Below, piece after piece: positions 33,195-44,857 of a DNA stretch of 64,000 nt (position 1 is the stretch's first letter; every line of letters begins with the position of its first letter). A program made the position numbers and the translations under genes. Origin of the DNA: Odobenus rosmarus divergens (Eukaryota > Chordata > Mammalia > Carnivora > Odobenidae); assembly GCF_000321225.1 (NCBI RefSeq), contig NW_004450478.1, positions 478,903 to 542,902 on the forward strand, read 5' to 3'. Below the pieces are notes generated by a model. That model had not been told where the DNA came from and did not search any database. It saw nothing but the letters and a program-made list of their open reading frames with translations.

Positions 33195-33410
33195 CAACTA
33201 ACATGAGCTTTGAATGTGTACTATGACTTAGTGCTCAGTACTTGACCTATTAGTACCGCATTCAGTACACCCGCCAAACCCTGCAAGGCAAATGCTATTG
33301 CAGACACCAATTTACAAACTCAAAAAGTGGGGGTTTGATGGTCTTAGTAACTTGTCTAAGCCCAGACAGCTAGTAGAGGCTGGAATTTAGGACTTGAACT
33401 CCTACAGAGT
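33195..33410 (-). mobile_element. MIR-type ancient SINE
   Basis: TGCAAGGCAAATGCTATTGC, TTTACAAACTCAAAAAGTGG, AACTTGTCTAAGCCCAGACAGC and AGGACTTGAACTCC follow MIR in reverse. Confidence 0.7.
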
Positions 33411-34274
33411 GAATCAGAAATTGGACTTTTAAATCATTCAGAAATGTTATATGTGAATATATTGATTTAATTGAACAGTTTTTCATGAATCAGTGATAAC
33501 TCTATGTAAAACATTGAACAAATACTTGGTAAGAATTAGGTTTAGCTGTATACAAGGGTAAGTTCAAATTCATAATGGCTATAAAAGGACCCCTTGAATG
33601 AGTCCAAATCTGAGCATTGCAGGAATGGGGTGCAGCGATTCTAGGCTCTGCCTTCATTGTTCACATATTGTATTTGTCCTCCTTGTCCACAATAGCCAAA
33701 TGTCAGCCATCATTTCCATTTTCCAAGAACTTGGAACAGAATGAAGGCAAGGGACACATCTTCTTCCTTTTCTGTCCTTCAAGTTGTAATATTCCATTCC
33801 TGTCCATCTTATTGGCTATAAAGTGGTCAATATCTGGTTTATCGTAAGAAATGATAGGAAGTGTAATCTATTCTGGATGAGTGTGAAAACTGGTAAAGTT
33901 AAAGGCTCTTTTACTAGAAGAAGGGAATGAGAGAGATGAGGGGACACAATTCCTAGTTTCTCTCATGTCTGTGAACATGATAAATAAATATTAAGGAATA
34001 GCTCTAGTTGTCAGCCTCCATACTAAAAAAAGAATATAAACACAGTATTTAATTAACCTATAAAAATAGTGGTTAGGAAAATGGTAAAACCAAACTTTGA
34101 CTCTCAGCAAATAAAATACAATTTCTTTTTATTTTCACAGAATATATAGTAGGCATTTCCTTGCCCCTAGAAAAGGAAAATGTTAAAAAAAAATTTTAAG
34201 ACAATGAATATAATAAAGAAAATCTTCCACAAAGTAAACTGGCTATATTCACAGAGTCTGAACCAATTTCACAT
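33411..34274. other. Unassigned stretch
   Basis: A 76-codon frame at 33617-33847 has no recognisable motif. No named repeat. Confidence 0.45.
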
Positions 34275-34590
34275 TATCACATGTCGGGTCCACCAGAAGC
34301 AGCTGTTGGAGTTTAGGGTACAAGACATTTATTAGGGATCGGTATCTCTGAAGGGAAGGGGGAGGAAGCAGGATTGATCAGAGGATGAAGTCAAGCTATT
34401 ACTTAAATTTGTCGGAGCTTTGCCCAACTTAATGGAAGATTTGGAGCGAGTATTGCCTAGCAGAGTTGCCTCGTGTTGATCTGAGATGGCCAGGCTTTTC
34501 TAGCTCCTTTAGTCTCTAGATGTGATCATGATCAGCCTTGAGCAAGGTATGACTTGGGCAAAGCCACTCATAGTTGAAGTGCTGATTCAG
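34275..34590 (-). mobile_element. Possible LTR fragment
   Basis: Read on minus it has CTAATAAATGTCTTGTACCC, an LTR-like polyadenylation region, near its 3' end. GATCAGAGGATGAAGTCAAGC and GGAGCTTTGCCCAACTTAA precede it. The family is not identified and the ends are approximate. Confidence 0.35.
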
Positions 34591-34599
34591 GTAAGTTCT

Positions 34600-34912
34600 G
34601 TCTCCCTGCCTCTTTCTCTGGCACCCTGGTGGCTGGTGCATGTAACTAATTCTGGTCCATCATTTGTAAGCTGAATTGTTACGTGTCACTTTCAAGCTGG
34701 AGCAATAAATTCTAATATCAGACTCTCCAGAGCTCTTTCTCTCTCCTTTAGCATAGTGATTAGCAACATATGAGTCAGGGTTGCTCAGTCAGTCTGGGTA
34801 TCTGAAAGACCATGATGAGCAAAACTCTTCTGATCCATGTTAGACATGCAAATGAATAAGTACACCAATCAGATTATGAGTTTATTGCTACAATATAACT
34901 CAGTCTTTTCTC
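34600..34912 (+). mobile_element. Possible MLT1-like LTR
   Basis: GTCACTTTCAAGCTGGAGC, CTCCAGAGCTCTTTCTCTC, TAGTGATTAGCAACATATGAG, GATGAGCAAAACTC and CATGTTAGACATGCAAATGA follow the 3' half of an MLT1-type LTR, diverged. The right end is near ACAATATAACTCAGTC. Confidence 0.45.
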
Positions 34913-35798
34913 AAATGTCCTCATGTTATCTTTGATAATAGAATCCTTGTGTTTAGGTAGGCATATTCATATACTTTCTTCCTTAATTTATGCCCGGACA
35001 GAAGTCATCCATCCCTAATGTATATTTTATGGTTGTCTTATAAGCAGTATATCCTTATAAAACCTAGTCCAATAAATACTCTTTTTTTTGGATGTCCTTT
35101 GTTTTTCTTGAGGTATAATTGGCATATCACATTATACTAGTTTCAGGTATACAGCATGATTCAATATTTGTATATATTGCAAAATGATGACCACAGTAAG
35201 TCTAGTTAACATGTCACCATACACAGTTAAAAAAAAATGTTTCTTGTGATGAGGACTTTTAAGATTTACTCTCAACTTTCAAATATGCAATACAGTATTA
35301 TTAACTATAGTTATCATGCTGTGTATTACATCCCATGACTTATTTATTTTATAACTGAAAGTTTCCACTTTTTGATATTCTTCACCCAATTCACCCATCC
35401 CTCTACCCTCTGCTTCTGGCAACCACCGATCTGTTCTCTATAAACTTGTAAACTCTCTATAAATCTATCTATAAACTTTAGTTTTTTAGATTCTACATAT
35501 ACTTGTATCTTTCTGATTTATTTCACTTAACTTATTGCCCTCAGAGTCTATCCATGTTGTCACAAATGGCAAGATTTCCTTCTTTTCTATGACTGCATGA
35601 TATTCTATTATGTCTCTACACCATGATTTCTTTATCCACTGTTCTGTTGATGAACACTTAGGTTGTTTCCATATCTTGGCTCTTGTAAGTAATGCTGCAC
35701 TGAACATGGGAATGCAGATATCATTTCAAATTAGTGTTTTCGTTTTCTTCAGATAAATATCCAGAAGTGGAATTCCTAGATCATATGATAGTTCTATT

Positions 35799-35832
35799 GT
35801 ATGTATGTATGTATGTATGAATGAATGAATGT
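35799..35832. repeat. (TATG)n/(AATG)n microsatellite
   Basis: About five TATG units followed by three AATG units inside the reversed L1. Confidence 0.95.
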
Positions 35833-36459
35833 AATCTCCCTACTGTTTTCCATAGTGGCTGCACCAATTTACATTTCTATCAACAATGCAGGACGGTTCC
35901 CTTTTCCCCATATCCTTGCCAACACTTGTTATTTCTGGTTGTTTTGGTTTGGTTTGTGGTTTTTTGTTTTGTTTTATAATAGCCTATCTTACAGGTGTGA
36001 GGTGATATATCATTGTGGTTTTGATTTGCATCTACTTTATGATTACTAATGTTGAATGTCTTTTTGTGTACCTGTTGGGCCTCTGTATGTCTTCCTTGGA
36101 AATTTGTCCATTCATGTCTTTTGCCCATTTTTAATTGGATTTTGTTGCCGTGTTGTTTTGTTTTTGCGGTTGAGTTGTAGGAGTTCTTTATATACTTTGA
36201 ATATTAACCCCTTATCAAATATATGATTTGCAAATATTTTCTCCTATTCAGTAGGTTGCCTTTTCATTTTGTTAATGGTTTTCTTTGCTGCGGAGAAGAA
36301 GCTTTTTAGTTTGATACAGTCACACTTGTTTATTTTTGCTAGTATTGCCTTTGCTTTTGGAGTCTGACCCAAAAAATTACCACCAAGACAAATGCCAAGG
36401 AACTTACCAGCTATGTTTTCTTCAAGGAGTTTTTGGTTTCAGGTCTTACATTGAAGACT

Positions 36460-36671
36460 TTTTTTTTTTTTTTTTTAAGATTTGTTTATTTGAGAGACTG
36501 TACATGCAAGCAGGGGTAGAGGTAGAGGAAGAGGGAGAGAGAGAATACTCGAGCAGGTTCCCTGCTGAGCATGGAGCCTGATGTGGGGCTCCATCTTAGG
36601 GCCCTGAGATCATGATCTGAGCCAAAATCAAGAGTCAGCCGCTTAATGACTGAGCTACCCAGGTGCCTTGT
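36460..36671 (-). mobile_element. CAN SINE with 11-bp target duplication
   Basis: Long poly(T), GA-rich centre and GACTGAGCTACCCAGGTGCC end on plus. CATTGAAGACT at 36449-36459 and CATTGAAGTCT at 36672-36682 flank it. Confidence 0.94.
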
Positions 36672-37330
36672 CATTGAAGTCTTGAATCTATTTTGAGTTA
36701 ATCTTTGTGTATGCTGTAACATAGTGGTCCAATTTCATTCTTTTGCATGTGGGTGTGAGTTTTCCTAGCCACCATTTGTTGAAGAGACTGTCCTTTCCCC
36801 ATTGTATATTCTTGGCTACTTTGTTGTAAATTAATTGACCACATATGCTTGGGTTTATTTCTGAGCACTCCATTCTGTTCCATTGATCTATGTGTCTATG
36901 CCTGTCTGTACCGCATTGCTTTGATTACTGTATCTTTGTAATTTGGTTTGAAATCAGGAAGTATGATGCCCCCAGCTTGTTTCTTCTTTCTCAATATTGC
37001 TTTGGCTATTTGGGTTTTTTTCTGTGTGGTTCCATACAAATTTTAAGATTGTTCTATTTCTGTGAAAAATGCTCTTGAAATTTTGATAGGGATTGCACTG
37101 AGTCTGTAGGTTCTTTTGGGTAATATGGGCATTTTAACAATATTAATTTTTCCAGTCTATGAGCACAGAATATCTTCCCTTTTATGTGTGTGTCTTCATT
37201 TTTTTTTCATCACTGTCTTATAATTTCCATTGTATAGATCTTTTCTCTCCTTGTTTAATTTATTGCTAGGTATTTGTGTTGCAATTGCTAATGGGATTGT
37301 TTCTTAATTTAACTTTTTGATAGTTCATTC

Positions 37331-38765
37331 TTAGTGTATTAGTCTGACCCAAGTATCAAAGAATATTATGAAGCCAATCGGTGCAAATCTGAATGTACAA
37401 GCTAGTGCACACAGTTCAGACTGTAGTTATTGATTTATTCAAATCAATAACTACAGTCCTATCAGGGAAGGTTTCTGATAGGAAAAGGAATGGACACTGG
37501 CAAAGCATATGTATGAAAATATATACTGTGTCCACTGCACAGCACATAATCAAAGTTGAAATCCAAAACAGTTCATTTAACTTTCTTCTTAGAAGCACAG
37601 GAAAAATTGTCAAAGGGAGAGGTTGAAATTAATGGCTGATATGAGAAATAAAGTGTAGATAAGGAACTGGTGTGAGCCTATCCAACCTGCCACTTCAACT
37701 GTTAGCTTAATTCTGAGGAGCATGACAGAGAGGTTTTCCCCTCATTTAAATTCATACCAAGTACATTGTCTATACCAGTCACTTGTCAACTAACCCCATG
37801 CTGTTTCGTGAGCTTTCATACTGTTTCAGATGTCATTTATAACATGCATTGCACATTAATTTTTATTGTGCTTATCTCTTTTTCCTAAATAGACTTATCC
37901 ATTTATGAGCAGAAACTCTATTGGGTACATTGGCAAATTGACCTATATTACATAACGCACCCAGTGATATATTAGAAACAATTTAGTATTGAAAGTCTAT
38001 ATATATATTACATTTAAATACTAGCTGCACTATTTATTCTCTCTGTGATCAGAAGTTCTTTAGTCATGTTAACAAATTGTGTAGATAAAAATAGATAAGA
38101 GAATGTGCTTTTCTGAGATGCCCTAACATGGAGAGGTAGAAAGCATTTATCCCATCCCAAAAATTTATCAATAAAAACATGTAATCGTTTTTACCGATAT
38201 GGCCATTTTGTCCAAATATTCATTAATTAACACAAAATTTGATTTTTTTTTATTTACCATGGATTTGGATGGACTTAGGAAAGTCACCTAAATTCTGAGT
38301 TTGTTTTACATCTGAAAATGACAGAAAATAATGTTTTAAGTATGTATTTTATCATCTATTTCTCCATTTATTCAGAACAAAACAAAGAGATAAATATTAT
38401 TGCCTTTATAACTACGTTTGTTTTCAGGGTGAAAACAAAGGCATTAAAGTTATATAACTTGCCTCTAATGTGGGGAAAATGGGATTTGAATTTAGCTTAA
38501 ATCTTAAATACCTTTAGTCCTTAAATTAGATTGGTCTAATGAATGAAATAACCCATACACATAAATATCACATGGATTGGGAAATAGAGAAAGGATCACA
38601 GTTTAAATAATATTGCCAAAGATAACTTAATTCATCCTTCTTTGTGAGGCCAGGCTAAATCTAAACTTACCTGTTATGATACCACCAATACAACAGTTAC
38701 TACACAAAATAAATATATAACATTATCTGATTCTTTTAATCTGAACTGTTTTAAGGAAGCAAACT
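37331..38765. other. Unassigned stretch containing a hairpin pair
   Basis: The first 300 bp carry the hairpins listed separately. Near 38400-38480 CTTGCCTCTAATGTGGGG and similar text could be a weak MIR in reverse. Otherwise nothing recognised. Confidence 0.45.
37419..37482. repeat. Two adjoining perfect hairpins
   Basis: Arm GACTGTAGTTATTGATTT (37419-37436), loop ATTC, arm AAATCAATAACTACAGTC (37441-37458): 18 perfect pairs. Sharing one base with it, CCTATCAG (37458-37465), a 9-base loop and CTGATAGG (37475-37482) form a second perfect 8-bp stem. Confidence 0.96.
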
Positions 38766-39096
38766 TTTTTTTTTTTTTTTTTTAAGATTTTCTTTTCGGG
38801 CGCCTGGGTGGGTCAGTCGTTAAGCATCTGCCTTCGGCTCAGGTCATGATCCCAGGGTACTGAGATCGAGTCTCACATCAGGCTCCTTGCTCAGCGGGAA
38901 GCCTGCTTCTCCCTCTCCCACTCCCCCTGCTTGTGTTCCTGCTCTTGCTATCTCTCTCTCTCTGTCAAATAAATTAATAAAATCGTTAAAAAAAATTTTT
39001 ACTTTCAAGCAATCTCCACAGCTTTCATGGGGCTTGTACTCACAACCCCAAGATCCAGAGTTACATGTTCTGCCAACTGAGCCAGCCAGGTTCCTC
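38766..39096 (-). mobile_element. Short CAN SINE variant, split by another SINE
   Basis: The poly(T)-AAGATTTT start is at 38766-38790. After the inner plus-strand SINE the element resumes with CTTTCAAGCAATCTCCACA, CACAACCCCAAGATCC and CTGAGCCAGCCAGGTTCC. It is the same short variant as at 16040 and 62049. Confidence 0.85.
38798..38995 (+). mobile_element. CAN SINE nested in an older SINE
   Basis: GGGCGCCTGGGTGGGTCAGT head, TC-rich middle and TCAAATAAATTAATAAAATC tail, inserted into the A/T-rich end of the short minus-strand SINE around it. TTTTCTTTTC on the left and TTTTACTTTC on the right may be the target duplication. Confidence 0.93.
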
Positions 39097-40579
39097 AGAA
39101 GCAAACATATTTTAAATTAACATAATACAGTGCACACCAATCCCAGTTATTTGAAATGAAGTAAGGAAAGTAAGCTAATAAGAGAAATAAATGATTGGGA
39201 ATTGATATAGATAATAGTATGAATATTTCTAGTAAGGGTAAATTCTGTGTTCCAAAATCTGGAACTATGAGGTAATTACAGCTATCATCCAATTTGAATT
39301 TCTGTATTGGAGAATTGATGATATTTAAGTAGAGAATAAGAGCAGAGACCATGTTTTATATCAGGTCAGTCAATATTTTTACATGTAGCTTTGATTTCTT
39401 AAACAACTGCTTTTCTTATCTAAAATACATTCCACTAAATTTAAAAATTAAAATTTTAAACTAGTTATTTAACATAATTAATATATGCTTATATGTAATA
39501 TGTATAATTTTCAAAAAGATGAGTAAAGGATGATTCATCTCCTGTCCCATAAAACGCAAACTTGTTTTGGTAATGTTTTCACTTTACTTTGCAAAATAAA
39601 AACATGTTGTTCCTAAGAAATGTGGTAAACATGTTTACTGAAAACTTGTTTTTGAACATGTTTTTGAGAAAAGTTAAATAATGGAAAACATGTTTTTACC
39701 TGAGAAGTGTGTAATGTAAACAAGATGTTTGTGTTTGGAAAGAAAGTACAGAGAAACAGTAATAAGGATTTATGCTATGGTGCCTGGCTCCTACAATCCC
39801 CCGGAGTCCCTTTGTAAAAGTTTTAATGTTATGGTCATACTACCATTGAGCTTTGAGCCTCAAACATGAATCTCCCTGTGTCTCTCACAGAGAATTAGAT
39901 ATTCTGCAGATGGTGTCATGCTAACTGTGAAGTGACTCCAATGTCCTTTTCAGGACAAAAAAAAAAAAAGAAAGAAAGAAAAAAATCTTGCTAGCAGAGT
40001 TGGGATTCAAAGTGGCTGGGATTCAAAGGCAATGAAAGGCTGACCATTTCTGGTAACATAGTATGTCCCTAAGGTCCTTCCTCCTTTTTAGTTTACTACT
40101 TCAGCTAGTTGAACAAAAACAAATGTAAATGTTATGCTAAACAAGTGTGTGCTTGTCATCAGTGACATCTCTCCATACCAGCTGCCTTTTCATGTCTTAA
40201 GCTTAGAAACCCCACACAGTGTCAAGAGATAGAAAGGTAAGGCAGAAAATGGGGCAAAAATGTAGAAGTTCAACTATCTACCTGATGATAACCCATATGG
40301 TCCTAGTTCTATAGATTGTTTCCTTGGGATAAAGTATGATGATGGTGAGTCCCTGACAGCTAGAGCAATGATTTTAAAGAAAAGGTCTCAGAAAGGATGC
40401 CAGAGACAGAAGTCATGGAATCCAGAGCATACATTAGGGCAGAACTACAGATGTGAGGAAAGGATTTTGCTATGAGTCAGGAAAATCAGAAGCTCCATGG
40501 CTTCTACTTATTTAAAGGAAGAAAAGATACTAGTTTTACAGCAAATCAAGAAGTAAAGCCAGATCTGTCACCATGCAAT
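39097..40579. other. Unassigned stretch, about 1.5 kb
   Basis: An A-rich run with GAAA units at 39958-39990 is the only simple repeat. Near 39600-39720 several ACATGTTTTT phrases recur without forming a regular array. No gene seen. Confidence 0.45.
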
Positions 40580-40702
40580 GCTGGTACTACAGATGGTAGC
40601 TATACTTGTGATAAGCAGAGCATAATGCATGGAATTGTTGAATCATTATGGCATACACCTGAACCTAATGTAATACTGTGTGTCAACTGTGCATCAATTT
40701 AA
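40580..40702 (+). mobile_element. Old LINE-1 3' terminus
   Basis: GGTAGCTATACTTGTGATAAG, CAGAGCATAATGCATGGAAT, TGGCATACACCTGAACCTAA and GTCAACTGTGCATCAATTTA are the last part of a mid-age L1 3' UTR, ending in A-rich sequence. Confidence 0.75.
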
Positions 40703-41010
40703 AAAATCTAGAGATGACAGATATAACTAAAAATTAAAAGCAATAGCCATGAATAAAATTATTGTCAAGTGTCTACCGACGTGGGTGTTCAAAGAATGGA
40801 AATATAGATGGTCTGAGCCAATAAAGCCATCAGAAACCATACAGCAACCATTGAATTAGGAACCATTATGGGAGAATTGAATGGATATACTAGTCAATAC
40901 TAGAGAGGTATAGAGGACTGACCTCTGTATGTAGAAGGAACAGAACAAATTAAAAAGATAGAAGACAAAATATTATAGAAGACAAAAATTGAAGGATTGT
41001 TGGGTGCCTT
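40703..41010. other. Unassigned stretch
   Basis: Nothing recognised. Confidence 0.5.
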
Positions 41011-41025
41011 AAGAATGAGTAAGGA

Positions 41026-41218
41026 TAGGCACCTGGGTGGCTCCGTGGGTTAAGCGACTGCCTTCAGCCCAGGTCATGATCCCAGGGTCCTGGGATCAAG
41101 CCCCGCATCGGGCTCCCTGCTCCGTGGGAAGCCTGCTTCTCCCTCTCCCACTCCCCCTGCTTGTGTTCCCTCTCTCGCTGTCTCTCTCATCTCCCTGAAA
41201 TCTTTAAAAAAAAAAAAA
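41026..41218 (+). mobile_element. CAN SINE with perfect 15-bp target duplication
   Basis: GGCACCTGGGTGGCTCCGTG head and TC-rich centre. The tail is AAATCTTT plus a long A run without the usual AATAAA units. AAGAATGAGTAAGGA occurs at 41011-41025 and 41219-41233. Confidence 0.95.
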
Positions 41219-41233
41219 AAGAATGAGTAAGGA

Positions 41234-42524
41234 AATGCACAATATAAATATGGTCTAAAAGTTATACAAAGAAAGCAGTTTATGATGCATGCACATGCAC
41301 ACAGAAATGTGTGAGTCTGTGCTTGTGTGCCTGAGCATGTGTCTTCAGCCATTAGCTATGAAGAAATGCTGAGGAAAAAAAAATCTTGAAATCCATACTA
41401 GATAGGAATATCTCTAAAGGCAAAATGTGTTTTACCTATAAATAGCATGAAAGAATGTTTGTATATAACAAAAAACGATAATTCAGTGGGCAGATGGGGG
41501 AATGGAAATAAGAAAAGGCCATTAACCAAAAACATTTTATGCCAGTACTGTAGAAATACTGGTGTAATCCACACAATCAGAAAAGGCTGTGAAAGCCCTG
41601 TTAGAAAAAAAACAAGGTTCTTATATTAGTATCAAGACCTAGATAAAATAACAAAAGAAAAACAAAGGGGAAAAATATAATGTAATCTAGCCTTCAGGGC
41701 TAGGAATTCTCTAAACTCTCAGATTAGGAAATCTGACCTCTAGTTGTGGTGCTTCCAGGTTTTGGTGAGGTCAAAGGACAATTGCCTGTACACAATCATA
41801 ACCATTACATTATAAGTCTCAAAATGATAAAGAAAATCAATATAATTGGTAGACAGACTCACAAATAACAAATTCTAGAACAAGTTAGTTATCGGGAGTG
41901 AAAAGAGGTAATAGGTTTCCTGGAGAGCAATGACCAAATGACAGGAATTGGAACAATGGCGATTGTTTTCAGGATTGCATTAAGAAAATATAAAGTTGTA
42001 AAAGCACCAACTTCTGTGTGTATAGTAGGGAGGGATAATATGGGGGGTGGGATCTCAGGAAAATTAGAAACAAAATGTAACAATACATATAATAGATAAA
42101 ACTAAATGCAATCTTGACATACCTAAGATCAGACCAAACTGTAAATACTCATCAATATAATGTCAGGAGGATTGGAAGATATAATATAACATTTTAGAAA
42201 AAAATCTGATTATTGTCCGTATACCTCTCCATTTGGCTAGAAAAGAAAACCCTTGGAAAATAGAGGGTTTTTTATTTTCAGCATTTTTCTTAGAACTTTT
42301 TTTTTTTCCTCTAAATTTTTATCTAAAAACCAAAGCTCCAAAAAAGTGAGGGGTTGGGGGCAAAAATTACTGGAAACTTCATGGTTCAAGTGGGGGGAAA
42401 GGAGAGGAGATTCCTATTGACTTTAGGAATTAAATAGAAAATGTCACTGAAATAGCAGGCTCACTTCACAACAAAGGATAATTATTAGATAAGATTTCAA
42501 GGAGCCCCTAAAAATGCATGTCAA
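41234..42524. other. Unassigned stretch
   Basis: GAGTTATCGGGAGTG-like text near 41885-41905 could be an old L1 3' UTR. Not secure. Confidence 0.4.
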
Positions 42525-43126
42525 TTCTGATACAGGAAAGATGTTAAGGTTCTAAACTGATGGCCAAGAAAGAATTCTTGAGATGTCTTGGTGCAGAAAG
42601 GTGGTTTTATTAAAGCACAAGGACAGGACCTATGGGCAGAAAGAGCTGCACTGGGTTCATGAGGAGTGGCCCATTATATACTTTCAAGTTGGGAGGGGGT
42701 TAGGGATAGCTAGCTTAAGCCTTCCAGGTATTTTGGAAACAAAGTTTCCAGGATCCTGAGGGGGCTAACTATTGTTGGGAAAAGGTCATTTATTACTGTT
42801 TAATAAAAACTTAGTCATGAGACCCTTCAGATGTATAGAGGTGGGTCTTATGCTTAGGGGTTGATTGCCAACATGTTATCTTGGGGGGTAGAGATAGAGG
42901 AAGTTTCCAAAGGAATTTTTATATGTTAAAGAAGACTAAGACTTACAGGATCCTGGGGGGTCAGGATAATGTTAAGCTAAGATTGCCTTTTGCCTTTAGC
43001 AAAGTGTCAGTATCAAAGCAGCTGAAGTTCCTAGAGGAAGGTCACTCTACTTGTTTCAAGCACTTGGCAATGGGCTGTAGATCATAAGAAAATTTAATAA
43101 TTTTTCTTCTGCCTTTGTTTCCCACA
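42525..43126 (-). mobile_element. ERV LTR, probably ERV1/gamma-like, minus strand
   Basis: Read on minus it starts TGTGGGAAACAAAGGC and has CTTTAATAAAACCACCTTTC (polyadenylation signal AATAAA) about 80-100 bp before its end. The layout fits a gammaretrovirus-like LTR of the kind common in carnivores. TCAA sits on both sides (42521-42524; 43127-43130), consistent with a 4-bp duplication. The 3' end then reads ...CAGAA rather than ...CA, so the edge is uncertain. Confidence 0.65.
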
Positions 43127-43299
43127 TCAAATTATACATTTGAGCAACATAGATTTTGAAATATTAGTAGCATAAGTAAATTCTACCCACTTTGTCTTCA
43201 CAAAGACAGAGGCCTTATACACAATTACTAGATTAACAAAAGGATGTATAGTTTGGTAATAGCAAGCTATATAGACAGAATGTATCAATCCAGACAGAA

Positions 43300-43657
43300 T
43301 GGTGAGTGCTGTGAATAGTGCAAGACTGTTGAATCACAGATCTGTACCTCTGAAACAAATAATGCAATATGTGTTAAAAAAAAAAAAAAAGATAGCAGGA
43401 GGGGAAGAGTGAAGGGGGGTAAATCGGAGGGGGAGATGAACCATGAGAGATGATGGACTCTGAAAAACAAACTGAGGGTTCTAGAGGGGAGGGGATTGGG
43501 GGGATGGGTTAGCCTGGTGATGGGTATTAAGAGGGCACGTTCTGCATGGAGCACTGGGTGTTATGCACAAACAACGAATCATGGAACACTATATCAAAAA
43601 CTAATGATGTAATGTATGGTGATTAACATAATAAAAAAATTAAAAAGAAAAAAAAGA
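43300..43657 (+). mobile_element. Young LINE-1 tail
   Basis: TGGTGAGTGCTGTGAATAGTG, CACAGATCTGTACCTCTGAA, an A15 tract, AGCCTGGTGATGGGTATTAA, CACTGGGTGTTATGCACAAA and an A-rich end. It is 5'-truncated inside the 3' UTR and lies between two LTRs. Confidence 0.93.
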
Positions 43658-43686
43658 ATTTAAGTCAGAATTCAAAGGAAGTTGTA

Positions 43687-44185
43687 GGGGAGAAAAAATG
43701 TGCCCTCCACCCTTCTAGGTTCTTAGCTGATAACCATTTGTAATAAAAAGCCAGATTAACAGGAGAAAAGCAGAAGTTTAATAACATGTATAGTTCCAGT
43801 ATACATGGGAGAGACTCAGGAAAACTGAGTAACTCCCCTGGATTGCACAAGCCACCACCCTAAATACTACCTCCAGATTAAAAAATAAAAAAACACTAAA
43901 CAAGGGTAAGGTTGTTACACAGAATGAACTGTTGCCTTCTCCAATTATTGGAAATTTATTCTTCCTTTTTTTCCTAGTACAGGATGGAGACACCCTTACA
44001 AATGAGGATTTTCCTTACAAATGTAAATTTCTCTTACAGACTTCTACTTGGCTACAAACTTCCACTTGGTAACTTCTACTTGGTTTTCAGAGCTTTTCCT
44101 CTGTCTTAAAATAATCAGCCAATGGTATTCTTATGCCAAAAAGACCTATTTTGGGGTGGCAAATTCTGCCCTTCCCTGGATCAAT
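43687..44185 (-). mobile_element. Second LTR-like element, ERV1-type, minus strand
   Basis: On minus: ATTGGCTGATTATTTTAAGAC near the start, CATGTTATTAAACTTCTGC and TTTCTCCTGTTAATCTGGC near the R/U5 region, GAACCTAGAAGGGTGGAGGG near the end. That order is typical of ERV1 LTRs. It is a different family from the LTR at 42.5 kb, so they are not a pair. Confidence 0.55.
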
Positions 44186-44330
44186 AGTAGAATATCTTGA
44201 TAGTATCATGATGGCAGGGGGATAAGTAATTTGTAATTAAGAAATAGATGATAATTTCCTGGATACAAAAGAGAAGATAATGTATAGTACAAATATACAT
44301 ACAGTTGACACAAAATATGATTAAATTCTT

Positions 44331-44495
44331 TTTTTTTTTTAATTTATTTATTCATGAGAGACAGAGAGAGAGAGGCAGAGGGAGAAGCAGATTCCCAAGG
44401 AGCAGGGAGCCTGATGCGGGACCGGATCCCAGGACTCTGGGATCATGACCTGAGCTGAAGGCAGACACTTAACCATCTGAGCCACCCAGGCACCC
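44331..44495 (-). mobile_element. CAN SINE with perfect 13-bp target duplication
   Basis: Poly(T), TTATTCATGAGAGACAGAG and GAGCCACCCAGGCACCC on plus. TGATTAAATTCTT occurs at 44318-44330 and 44496-44508. Confidence 0.95.
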
Positions 44496-44637
44496 TGATT
44501 AAATTCTTAAGATCAAATGTTGGGAAGTTAATTTATAACTGCACAGATAGAGAATTTGGGAGATTTACTTAATTCCAGATGTGTACATTTTCATTTCAAG
44601 GGAAAATGAAGGCAGGAACTAGAACTTCTTAAGTCTT

Positions 44638-44840
44638 TTTTTTTTTTTTTTAAGATTTTATTTATTCATTTGACAGAGAGAGACACAGCAAGAGAGAGAA
44701 CACAAGCAGGGGGAGTGGGAAGGGGAGAAAGCAGGCTTCCCATGGAGCAGGGAGCCCAATGCAGGGTTCGATCCCAGGACCCTGGGATCATGGCCTGAGC
44801 CAAAGGCAGATGCTTAACGACTGGGCCACCCAGGTGCCCC
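44638..44840 (-). mobile_element. CAN SINE with 17-bp target duplication
   Basis: Poly(T), GA-rich centre and GGCCACCCAGGTGCCCC end on plus. AGAACTTCTTAAGTCTT at 44621-44637 matches AGAACTCCTTAAGTCTT at 44841-44857. Confidence 0.95.
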
Positions 44841-44857
44841 AGAACTCCTTAAGTCTT

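Larger units (their letters stand above)
35085..37330 (-). mobile_element. Mid-age LINE-1 3' half, minus strand (second copy)
   Basis: Reversed L1 3' UTR (TTCTTGAGGTATAATTGGCA, AACATGTCACCATACACAG, CCCTCTGCTTCTGGCAACCA) passes into reversed ORF2 (for example minus-strand TLDF-flanking frames and [14 protein letters not shown] at 35486-35707). The order matches the copy at 24.7-26.9 kb almost block for block. It holds a (TATG)n array and a SINE. Truncated near 37330. Confidence 0.9.

Noticed and set aside
42525..44185. A provirus formed by the two LTRs at 42.5 and 43.7 kb
   Set aside because: The LTRs belong to different families, and the space between them is mainly a young L1 tail, so they do not make a pair.
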